Origin: Elysia marginata | Taxonomy: Eukaryota; Mollusca; Gastropoda; Plakobranchidae | Reading direction: 5' to 3' | NCBI GenBank assembly: GCA_019649035.1 | Contig: BMAT01012938.1 | Coordinates: forward strand, 108,395 to 133,731 | DNA length: 25,337 bases | Part shown: piece by piece, positions 1 to 11,100 of the stretch | How positions within the stretch are numbered: position 1 is the first letter of the stretch | How the letters are laid out: the number at the start of each line of letters is the position of its first letter | The notes under the pieces: model-generated | What the model saw: only the letters and a program-made list of their open reading frames with translations | Databases searched by the model: none | What the model was told of the DNA's origin: nothing | Position numbers and translations under genes: made by a program

Positions 1-284
1 AAAATCTATTGCTTTGTTATTTTTTGTACTTGTAAAAATAGAGACTTTTGGACATGGCTGCCTTGAAAAGGTTTATTCTTGTTATATATATATGGATGTT
101 AGCAGACCAATTACTGCTATGTCTTTATCTTGAACACTTAACAAAGTACATAGATGACTAAGGACCTGCCTCACACTCTCCCCTTCGCCCAAACTTTGCT
201 GTTGACCACTGATCTCAACGAATTATTGAGAAAGGCAACTGCTCTGGTTTTCAAACCATTGCAATGCTGCCCGGGAGAAACGGA

Positions 285-345
285 AAGCAGTATCTGCAGT
301 GTAAACCATATGAGAGATACTGCGTTTCGTTTGTCCACGACAGAA
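285..345. repeat. Fragment related to the 690-934 element
   Basis: The stretch starting TATCTGCAGT at 291 resembles the one starting at 785 (about three quarters identical by eye over some 55 bases), including the palindromic pair GCAGTATCT / AGATACTGC. Boundaries are uncertain. Confidence 0.4.
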
Positions 346-689
346 TGATTCATTGTAGCCTTTATGAAAGTTTTTTTTTTTATATGATATGCTTACAGTA
401 TGCTACCATAAAAACGTGTTTAGGGATAAAAAAAAATACTGTATCCTGTAATAGTTTATAGACTTTGTATAGAAAAGTAATCACAAAATTTCGCATTTTG
501 ATCAGCATAACTCCTTTTTTGTAGTAAAGTCTACTGACAACGGTTCATGGGCTAGAAATGCGTATCTTTTATCATCTTCTATTAAATACCTTTACTTACA
601 TGATATACATGCACTTAGTAGAACACCTTGAATAGTGATTGTTACTGTAATTATGTTAAAAAAATCTTTGCATTTTACCGCATTAGGCT

Positions 690-934
690 ATGGTCCTTTC
701 ACGTGCAGCGTGAGCCATGCTATAGTCAAGTACCGTTTCTAACCTAGAGAGTTTGTAATGATTGTCTATAGTATATACGTGCGTTATCTGCAGTATAGAC
801 CAAATGTGAGATACTGCACTTTGATTGTCAAGGACAGCACAAGAAAAAAAACCCAACCAGATCACAACCATTTAAACGGTTGGCCACCAATACTTAAAAC
901 CATAATGATGCGTAGGCGTAACACGAAAGGGTCA
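690..934. mobile_element. MITE family 2, copy 1
   Basis: TGGTCCTTTCACGTGCAGCG near the left end is matched in inverse by GCGTAACACGAAAGGGTCA at the right end, with TA on both sides. It has no coding capacity. A related element with the same end sequence is at 11959-12171, so this is a dispersed family of non-autonomous inverted-repeat elements. The transposase family is not assigned. Confidence 0.55.
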
Positions 935-1135
935 TATTCTTGACAAAGTCCTTTAGCTATCTATATATTTCAAGAAGAAACCTTTTCAACATGAAGCCAA
1001 AATCAATTTTGATTATCTATTCTGAACTGCCACTGCATGCGCTCACTGCCTCCACAACCTCCCCCTCCCATGTGGCTTCAGTATGAGAACAAGACTATGC
1101 ACCAGTTAGTACATAATGAAACTGACTTATACCTA

Positions 1136-1303
1136 CAGCGAAATCCTGGTAAAGTCAACACATGGGGATCGAAAAAATGTTTTGACTTTAAGCAAGAGTT
1201 GGCTTTCACCTTTACAAAAAATATACAAGATTTGACTTTGAAACTCAGTTGACTTTAAGGAAGAGTTTCCCTCAAAGGTGTGACTTTAAGTGGATTCTTC
1301 GTG
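1136..1303. mobile_element. MITE family 1 (TA-flanked), diverged copy
   Basis: It begins CAGCGAAATCCTGGTAAAGT after TA (1134-1135), has GACTTTAAG-rich internal repeats, and ends with TGACTTTAAGTGGATTC; the extreme right end is eroded. It matches the better copy at 16959-17134. Confidence 0.55.
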
Positions 1304-1577
1304 ATTGGTGTGAGATTGTGTATCAAAAGTGCGTGATGTTTTTATGTACATGTACGTATGAACATAGCAATATAAAGTGGTGCACAGCTGTAGGGACATA
1401 ACGGTAACCTACCGTCTTATTGCTTTTTTTTAATGCAAACGGAATCGCCGGTCGCATTTCAAGGGTCTGTCTCATCTTGCTAGCTTGGTTGGGCGTGGTC
1501 TTCGGGTGGTTGGTAGTGGGCGTGGCCTAGAACAGCCCAGGGGACGCCAGTTTTAGTCCTGATTTTGCCTTTTTCAG

Positions 1578-1681
1578 CCCACCGTCCACCGTGCCCGAGC
1601 GGCTGCGCATCCAAGTGAGCCGCATCGGCATGGCGGACTACGAGAGTCTTCACTTTGACAAGGATAAGCTCCGCCTCGCCT
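1578..1681 (+). CDS. DGKZ: DGKZ exon A: end of accessory region
   Basis: This is the first exon in the window. The acceptor is a T-rich tract ending CAG at 1577 and the donor is GTAAGT at 1682. The first base completes a codon split with an unseen upstream exon. The 34 whole codons encode PPSTVPER followed by [19 protein letters not shown] and KDKLRLA. The last T splits a Ser codon with exon B. The LRIQVSR...DYE.LH.DK block is a hallmark of DGK zeta/iota, linking the kinase accessory domain to its final strands. The exon is clearly GC-richer than its introns. Confidence 0.93.
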
Positions 1682-4600
1682 GTAAGTTGCCTTGGTAGAA
1701 GGAGTCTATGGGGATAGGCGGGGCTTAGTATACCCTTTCCAACGCCCCGCCTCCCTACCTTCTCTCCTGACACTGACTGACCGAGCCATATATATCATTC
1801 GAGTTGGTTCATGTACCCGATTTTTATTTCATTTCTCCTCACACAGGTAACATTTTTCCCTCCTCACACACAGCTTTATATTACGTTTCCTTACAATCTA
1901 TTGCTTAGTTCAAATAGATGAGGTGTCGGCGCAGCTTGTTCTAGAAGTCCATTTTAGCTTTGCAGAATGAACTCTAGCTAAACCAGATTGAAACCTTTAA
2001 ACCGCTACCTTACATGCCTTTTTTTCTCCTCGAGCACTCCATTTTAGCTTTAGAAATCAGATTGAAACCTTCGTATCCTCCTCTAGGTATACATGCCTTT
2101 TCTTCGCACTCCATTGTAGCTTTGCAGAATGAATTCCAGATAAACCGGATTGAAACATTTAAACCGCTTTTCTTACCCTCCTAGGCATACATGCCTTTTC
2201 TTCTCCTTGAGCACTCCATCTTACCTTTCCAGAACGAACTCTAGATAAACCGGATCGAAACCTTCAAATCGCTTTTCTTCTCCTCTAGGCATACCCCTTT
2301 TCTTCTCCTTCGAGTATGAATTTTTCGCGATTCTTCACTTTTGTTCTTAACAATTAATATATAGCGTCTTTGTTAAATGATTGCAGGAAAGAACTTTGAT
2401 TTTCTTTCAATAATTATCAATCATATCAGAATTACTAACCTTTCTGAATATTTTATTGCTATTGCTATAGTCCTATTGCTTCTTGCATGCCCCATCTCTC
2501 TCTCTCCCTCTCAATTCCCTGCTTATCTACTAATCTATAAGCGCGTTTCTTAAATATATAAGCGCACGATGTATATACCCACTGCACGTTTTCTTTAGAT
2601 AAGCAAATGCTTGCCTCTTATACCTTGGGTGGGCCTATTATACATTTCTTGAAGTCTTTTTTTTTACCGACAAGGAAGTTAGCACCGTAGCGGGTAGCAC
2701 GAGTAGAAAGATAATTTGTGAGTAGCACTCTTACGCTTATTTGTTGACATTTGGCATTTTTTTTACATAGCTGCTCAACTTTTTCTCAAATACGATAATT
2801 TTGTTTATAGGATGAAGAAAATACAGCGCAGAAATTTAAAAAAAATGGTATAAGTGTAGAGTAATTATTCAGGTTTAAAAAGACAAAGCATTTAGAGCTA
2901 AATTGTTACCTTTAAAACGTGAATATTTTTTTTTATTTACCCTTGTAAAGTTTGTCGACAATCACGAGTATTTTCCTAGAAAAACTGCCCCTAACGATAT
3001 TCTTAGAAAAAAAAAAAACAATTTCGGAAAATTTTTATAATCTTTTATCTTGCTGAGTTCTCAAGCCAATGTAATTTTAAAAAAATCAGCATACCTACAC
3101 CCTGGGTGTGATACTTTTGTAAGTTACTTGGGATTATCTTCTTCGTTTTATTTTTGTATTTTCGAAAGTTTTTGAGGCAAGACTTCTTGAATAATGTGTT
3201 AAAAAGCGAAGATGAAACTTTTTTATTGATCAAATTAAAGTAAGTCTTTGTGCCATACATTAGTATTTCTAAGTTTAAAATACAGCACCATTAAAGTAGG
3301 ATTAGTTGATCAGTTGTATTTAAGTGATTTTTAGACAGATTTCGTTTCCATAAGATTTATGCTTATATCACTTCAAGTCGTAAAATTTGGTTTTAATTAA
3401 TTCCACGAAGATACAACAACCAAAGAAAAGGAATAATGTACCATAAACTTTAATTCTTAACGGTGAAAATACCGTGGCATAGCAAATTAATTTTGTATCA
3501 AAGAGATATGGAGAAGATAAAGCTGAGTTCTAGTGTTTATAACCTGTTCAGATAGATTAAAATGTTAAATTTCATCACTAAAATGTGAGTGTCCATAAAT
3601 TAAAATTTTATGAATACGTTATTTTCAATCTTTTTAGATAAAAAACTGCAAGGAAAGGTGGTGCGGTTCATGTATAATTATGCTTATCCTAACCTATTCT
3701 TTTGACTTGCAGGGTTATGTTGATCGTATATATGATATGTTTTTATTATGATTTTTTTTCATGAAATAAATGTGTCAATTTACAAATCGATCATGGATTT
3801 CATCGATATGAAACTTTTTCATACATAAATTAAGCTTACGAAGATTCTTAAATCTATGTTGATAAGAATTTTCCTATTTTTTTTTAAAACTCAATCTACT
3901 TAACACGACTTAAATAATAACTTTCGAAAGAAATAACAAGGGGCTAACAATTTGGAAAGGCTGGTGCATTGGACGGCTCTGAGTGGACAAGTTAATAGAA
4001 TCATCACATCACCATAAAATTCCTCTTTATTTATTGAAGTTAAAGTTGATTTTTATTTTGGATTTAAAAACTTTGAAAAAAATATTGATGTACCTTTTGA
4101 TACACTAAAATAATTATACTTAACTTATCCTACACCGTTTATCAAACTGCCTCTGTATTATTCCATATTATAATTTCGAGTAATTGCTTTCTTTTATTTA
4201 AGAGAAATTTGTCTAAGATAGAAAAAAAATGTGAAGGAATGTTGACACGACAAGTTTTACCCCCCTCCCCCCTTTGCTCCTTGCCCAGTTTCCTTGTTTA
4301 TAGTTCTCCTAATGTAACGCTCATATTCATGTCCATTTATAACATTGGTTGAAAATTGAAATTCACGTTCAAACTTTAAATCTTAGCTCAACCCTTTTAT
4401 TTTTATGTTGATGAATAAACAGCGCAGTACCTCTCAAGTTTAGAAACAAGCAAAGAATTAATTTACTATTCTCCTCATGGCTAAGCATTAAGAAAGACAT
4501 CGCCGACGTTCATAAATGCCCTAGTTTGTTATCACAATATTTGATTTCTTTCAAATCATCTGTACTTTTTACGTTTGATTTCCATTCTCTTTATACATAT

Positions 4601-6068
4601 TACATATTGTACGTGGCGCTTTTCATGTTGTTCATTTCTGACTTTCACCCAATATTTATGTTGATCATGACCTGGGTTGAGACTAATCACCTTGAAACCT
4701 GTGTTAACAGCCGTACCTTTAGGTATCATAGTGGTGGACAACAACGCAGACCTGGAGCACGTGCGGGAGGAGATCGACAAGGTCCTGGCGGTGAGTGCCC
4801 CCCCCCCCTGCATTTTATTTTCTTTTAAGGCTCCTTTCACACGACGTGTTTGCCATACTAAAACCACGTACGGTTTTCTACACCGGAGACTTTGAACAAA
4901 TTTTGTCTCTTTATATCATTAATTTATGTAATCATCTGTTCACACGGACGCGTCACTTTGTGAAAAAAAAAAGGACCACAGCCGTTTAACGGGTCCGTTA
5001 CTAATGGTTAACGTAGAACCACACCGGCGTCCAGACCGACAACGGCCTAGGCCTAAATATCAATGAAAAGATGGGCATTGCTGTAGTTCAGGCCACGCAC
5101 CTCCTCCCCCCTAAATAAAAAACAAAATGGAAAACAAAGTAAAGCACAAAAAAAATAAACCAACCAAAAACAAAACAACAACAAAAAAACAACAACAAAA
5201 GAACCACAGGGTGGGATTTGACTGTTGGCTCCACATTGGTGTTGTTCTACCTTCCGCCGTAATGAATAAATAGTGGAGGCAGCCGTGACGACTGCCCAAT
5301 CAAATGGTTGGAAGATTTTAAAGGTATGATATTAGCGGAAGGAGAGAAGTAGGCTTTTAAGTGAAAATGCCCAGAATGTTTGCCTTTAGTATGATTCCAA
5401 CCTTCGACTTATAGATTTGAGGAGTGTAGTGTCGACATGGTATAAACTGTTTCTCAAAGTGGCAAGGCGGTGGGTGCCGAAGCTTACTTTACTTACTTTT
5501 TCCGTCCGCTTGTACCGTTAGGTGCCGAAGCATCTAGTGTAAATCGAAGGTTCGAATCATGAGGCTATGTAATAATAGAAATAAAATAATTGCTTTAGTT
5601 ATTATAGGGATAAGTGAGTAAATAAAATGTCAAACTTGTGTGTAAAATTACAGTAGCGTAAATACAAAAAAATGCTACAATTTGCGTTCGTGATACAAAT
5701 TTGAGACGAATTCTAATGCCGCTCAAAAGAATTGGAAGATCTGAGGTGCATTTTCAAATGATTAAATCTAGTGAGGTTCTTTCTTCTTTTTTCATTTGGT
5801 AGTTATGGATACCATTCCGTGATTTGGTTAATTTCTGTAGAATGTTGTGTTTTCTGATTGTATTTTTTCCAGAACCAGAAAAATGCGCCCGATTCTGAAA
5901 ATACAACGAACTTATCATCCCAGTGGTGCTTTCTGGACTGTAAGTTGACAGCTAAATAGTCTATTATGTACATTTTTTTCAAAAGCTAATAGTAATAAGA
6001 ACAACCATAATAATAGTATTAATAATAATGATTATAATTATAATAATATAGATAATAATAATGATGAT

Positions 6069-6103
<35 letters not shown>

Positions 6104-6118
6104 TAATAATAATAATAA

Positions 6119-6169
<51 letters not shown>

Positions 6170-7588
6170 GTGCTGATCGTGACGGTGGTGGTGGTCGTGA
6201 TGATGTAATAATAATAATATTAATAATAATAATAATGATAATAACGATAACAATAATAAAACTGCCAAACATGTTATGATAAAAGATTATTTATTTTACA
6301 GCCCTTATACGCGCTTGGCAACTTATACCAGAACACCAGCATTAAATTGACCTAATTAAACTGCAAGAAAACCCTGGTTAAATGGCACAATTATTACGAA
6401 TACCAAATAAACAGCTGTACCCTTAACTTATGAGTAAAGCATGTGGGCTACATCAATTTAAAACTATCTAGCGATTGTTCTAATCAGTTAAGTATGTACG
6501 AAAATTAGGATATACAAAGTCAATTGAACTACCCAAATTGTGCTTTACTGTTTATTTTTTGTACGACTTATGTGTACTATCACTTAACTGTGCATAACTA
6601 CAGTGTGTACGGAGATTGGTGCATTCAAATTCAAACGAAATATTGCATGCAGCATTACAAAATGAGTCGAGTTCAGGTGATATTTTTACTGATAAAATCG
6701 GTATTTTCTCTCAAAGGATCATAATTTGAGAAAAGTTTTTGAAAGACTGTAATGTATTTTATCATAATCCATAAACCATTGAAATTATGGTTGGAAATAA
6801 GATAATCAAGTTGGGATTTGGTTGTTAATATCTTTAAACCGTTTTGTAACTTTAAACCTCTGATGCATTATGTTCTCACTTTCTCGAGAATGGTTTAGAC
6901 TGATTTCCTATCTTCCAAATGGATAACTTGGGTCATAAATGAGATATAATAATCCTTTCTCATATCTTCTAGATATTTCAAGGACTTTTCAAAGAAAGTA
7001 TAGTATAATACTAAATGTAAAAAATTCAGCAACTGCAGCTCATTTTAAGATGCTTCTACACTTTTATATGTACTGTATGTCTATTGTTTATTTATTAAGT
7101 TACAACCGTCTGCAGTCAACAAGGATAGGACCTGTGAAATTTGAAAAATAGGTAGAAAATAGCATTTGAAGATTGGGAAACTGCAAAGGTGTTAAGGCCT
7201 TAGCAACCGTACGGATTAAAATTAAACACATAAAACGTAAAAGTTTAACATGAATTAGGTTTGAAAGCTATTTAGAAATGGTTTTAGCGTCAATATAAAA
7301 AATAAAAATTTTTTTTTTTTTTACCCCTGAACACCCACTAAACTTTAAAAGCCAAGATCTCAAAACTTAACCATTCAACTTACTACTCATTGAGACAGAA
7401 TGCGAGACATATATTTTAATGGTTGATTTATATGTTGTATTCAGTAACTTTATGTACACTTTTGTACACAGTGATATACCTGTTAACGTAGACTTAAGTT
7501 TGTTAAGAAATTGTGTAAAGCGCTTCGAGCTCCAACTGAGTGAAGGCGCGATAAAAAAAACAGCTTATCATGAATATTATTATTGTTA

Positions 7589-7652
<64 letters not shown>

Positions 7653-8094
7653 CATTATTATTTTTATTGTTGTTGTTGTTATTATTATTATTATCATTAT
7701 TATCATTATTATTTTTATTGTTGTTATTATTATTACCATTATTATTGTAATTGTTATTATTATTTTACTATCACTAATTATGTCCTACTCCAGCTACTAC
7801 GGCCGAGCGGTTTTTCCGTATCGACAAGGCTCAAGAAGCCCTGCACTACATCACCGACATCTCCTCCGAGGACCTCTACATCCTTGACCCCGGGTTGACC
7901 TCTTCAACGACCTCCGCAGCCTTGGCCGCTGCGGCCACGCCCAACGGCAACGGGCACCACGCCCCGCGCGAGATGACGCTGCGCGGCAACGGTGCCGTGA
8001 CGGGAGGGGAGGACGGTTCGCTTACGCTCAACTTTACGTTCCCGGTGACGCCGCCCAAGTCGCCGAATCTGTTACGGTGAGTAGGGCTGTGGGG

Positions 8095-8133
<39 letters not shown>

Positions 8134-11100
8134 TGTGTTGTAGAGATAAGTCTTAAAGTGAGCAAAAGAAAGAAATTGAATGAGAGTGTACATGAGACAG
8201 AGAATGAACGAGACAGTGAGGGAAATAGAAAAAAAGTCGAAAGAGAATGAGAGTAAAAGAGAGAAACAGAGTTATAGACTGATAGAGAGGGTCTAATTGG
8301 TCAACATGTAAGTTTTTTCTTCTTCTTGAATTCTGACTATGGATGCGTTGTTATTTATTTATTAGCTTTTTTTTACACGAGTGAGCATGCTTAGTAATAT
8401 GGCAGTTGTAAGAATGCACATTACATCACACTAAAATGGTTCATAAATTTTCTTTTTTTTTCGTGTATTTTCCTTCTGCATACCATCTCTCATTTCAAGT
8501 TTAGTCTAGTCAGATGCTTCCATAACTCTGCTTTATTGGTAAAAATATATGTCAACAGAGAAGTTGGTTTTACTTGATTAAAATCAGTGCTCGCTGACCA
8601 CAGAAAATTGCAAGATGTGGCACTTTTTAACAACTTCATTCTTCATTCACCCTGTACCGGCTCTGTGGCCTAGCGGTAAAGACACTCGCTCAGAGATCGG
8701 GAGGTGCGGGTTCGATCCCGGGCCGAGTCAAACCAAAGACTTTAAAATTGGTATTAGTAGCTGATCCGCCTGGTGTCTGGCATTATGGATTTAGTGCTAA
8801 CTCTGGTCGGCCCGGTGTCAGGATAATGTGACTGGGTGTGGTGTATGCAGCGCTCCGTACATCACAGTGTGGCAACACGCCTTCAATTGTCCCAAACGCC
8901 GTCTCTGATATAACCTTGTAGTTGAAAAGAGACGTTAAAATTCAAACAACCAACCATTCACCCTGTTAATTTGACTAATTGTGTTCAGCTGTTAACAAGC
9001 CAATGGCATTGTTTTTATTTTATTTTATTTTTTTTATAAGTTTGGACTTATTTTAGTACAATAGCATGTTGTTCTAAATATTTTAAGCCACAGGTAGTAA
9101 GGATGTACACAGACTGATGTTATAGAACACTAACAAATAACTTATTCCTCGATAGTTATCAACTCACGCCTTTTTAGATGTAGACCAATCCGTTGAAATT
9201 CAAATGAGATATTAGATGGATAGGTAGAAGTTAGTGTCGTTTGTATCATTGTTTTTTTCCCCTTTTTTGTTTTTCCTCTCTCTCGTTCCTGGCAGACTGT
9301 TGAGGTGAGTGGTTTGAGGCTACTTAAGACAGCTCTTTTCTCCGCCTCTTTCTTCACGTATTTTAAGTATTTAAAGAATAGTTAAAAACCATGTCTTTCT
9401 CTCAGATGAAAAGTTTTGAGGGTCGATTCTGGAATTTTGAGATGTTTGCGTCCTCAATACAAGTCGACATCTAGAAAACAAAATTTTACTTTTAGCAACT
9501 TAGATTTGTTTCTGTCAACGCATAAATTTCAAGCTTCTCTTAAGACTAAAGAAGGACAAAGAAACTTTACAAAATAATTCACAGTTGAAAGGGAACGAAG
9601 CCAATTCCAGAAAATAAAAGCTGACATAAAACGCAACGTTTTGGTCTTTGAAGGCGCTTGGAGAACACGAATGTTTCTTCATAATCATTACTTGGTTGAA
9701 TAAAGAGACTTTAATTTATTTTTCGTTTTTTTTTTTTGTAAAGCGTCAAGCTCACCGACTGAGAACAACTAAATGTTACTGTCCTCTTATGTCATCATAG
9801 TTTTGTTTTCCTTAGGTGCATATGTTAGTTTAAAATTCCATGACCAGCCATAGATGCAGCCATAAACGTTCAGTCATTTATGAGGTCAATAACTGCTTCA
9901 GTTGAGCGGGTGGGGGGGGGGGTGGATCTTCGTTAAAAATCTCTTAATGTGGGTCTTTACTGATTATCCGTTGTATTGCCTTAATATTTTCTTTAAAATT
10001 CTTTACGTGAAACTTTTTATGCTGAGAGAAAAGTACTTTGAAACTGTTCATCATCATTATCATCATTTTCTTCATTTCATTTTAGACCTTTTTGAGTTCA
10101 CACAACATCACTGTAACCACGCCACTTTATTAACTCTTACCGATAGGATTTCTCTCAAGTTAAGTTCTTTTTAAACCTTGCGTTTTTAAAACGGGGCTCT
10201 CTTTTCATCTTTCAGTGTACAAAAGTTTCTTTTTTAATATTTTCTTTGAGGGGGTGGCGAAAGAGAGAATAGGCTCTAACTATGCTACTTAATTTATTTT
10301 GTTTGTTTTAACTGCATTGAACAAAATGTATTATATAGATGCTTTACCATTTCCCAGTTGTTCATTTTTTAATACTCTATCATTTCCCGTTGAAAGTAAG
10401 CGCTGTCTGTATGTTCATGTGTAGGCATGTATGTTTCGTTACCTACCGTTATAACCTTTGAGTTTCCATATTATGAATTTCTTTCGTTTCTTTTTTTTTT
10501 TTTGTTTCGCCTAATAGGATCCTGTTGTTGATTAGGTTTTCTTTAGTTTTTTTTTTTTTAAGTTTTTTGACAATATTCTGGTTTTCTAAAAATCCCGTTT
10601 ATTTCATTGTTCGTTTATGATTGCTTGTGTGCTTTACATTTTTGGGCTAGGTTCTGAAACCAGGGAAATTTTTAAAGGTTCGTTTTGCCTTCTTTATAGA
10701 GGAAGGGTGCAATAGCTTGAACTGCAAGGGCTGAGTGTAAAAAAAAACTTATAAAACTTTCATTTCATTAAATACGCATGTAAAAGAAATTTTATGGAGA
10801 GAGGGAGGAGGAGTGCGCTCAATTTGTTTGTTAAAAATTCATATTTTTTTCAAAGAATGTTGATGGCATCGTGTATGGATGGGTTTATTCCTCATTTCTT
10901 ACAAGAGCTTTACTGGGGTTGAATATAAGAGGCAATCAGTGACTTAAAAAAAAACAACAAAAAAAACAGGGCTTGATTAAACAGACCAGGTGGGTCGTCG
11001 TCAATATGTTGTTGCAGAGTGTCACAATGAACAGTAGTTTGACGACTGTATTGCATGTTTATTAGTCATTACCAAGATTTGCATGATCCTTCAAAATCCT

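Larger units (their letters stand above)
1..1577. other. Intron upstream of exon A
   Basis: No conserved coding segment was found. It holds two related inverted-repeat stretches (around 250-345 and 690-934) and a MITE-like element (1136-1303). Small open frames here lie within repeats. Confidence 0.6.
4791..5872. other. Intron B-C
   Basis: It contains a possible diverged MITE family 2 copy (about 4829-5095), an AAACAA-rich tract (5115-5200) and a rearranged tRNA-related repeat (5305-5562). No coding sequence seen. Confidence 0.6.
5940..7793. other. Intron C-D
   Basis: It contains a compound AAT/GAT array (5985-6260) and, at its 3' end, a retroelement tail with a long ATT array. The middle (6260-7500) is AT-rich with no coding signal. 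Confidence 0.7.

Noticed and set aside
5979..6279. Open frames of Ile, Ser, His or Asp runs on both strands
   Set aside because: Microsatellite translation only.
7419..7898. A 159-codon open frame with long Tyr runs
   Set aside because: It is the ATT array translated and it runs out of frame into exon D.
8656..8735. Functional tRNA gene
   Set aside because: A and B boxes are present, but the sequence continues into a SINE body with target duplication and a second copy exists at 25136; the cloverleaf is not convincing.
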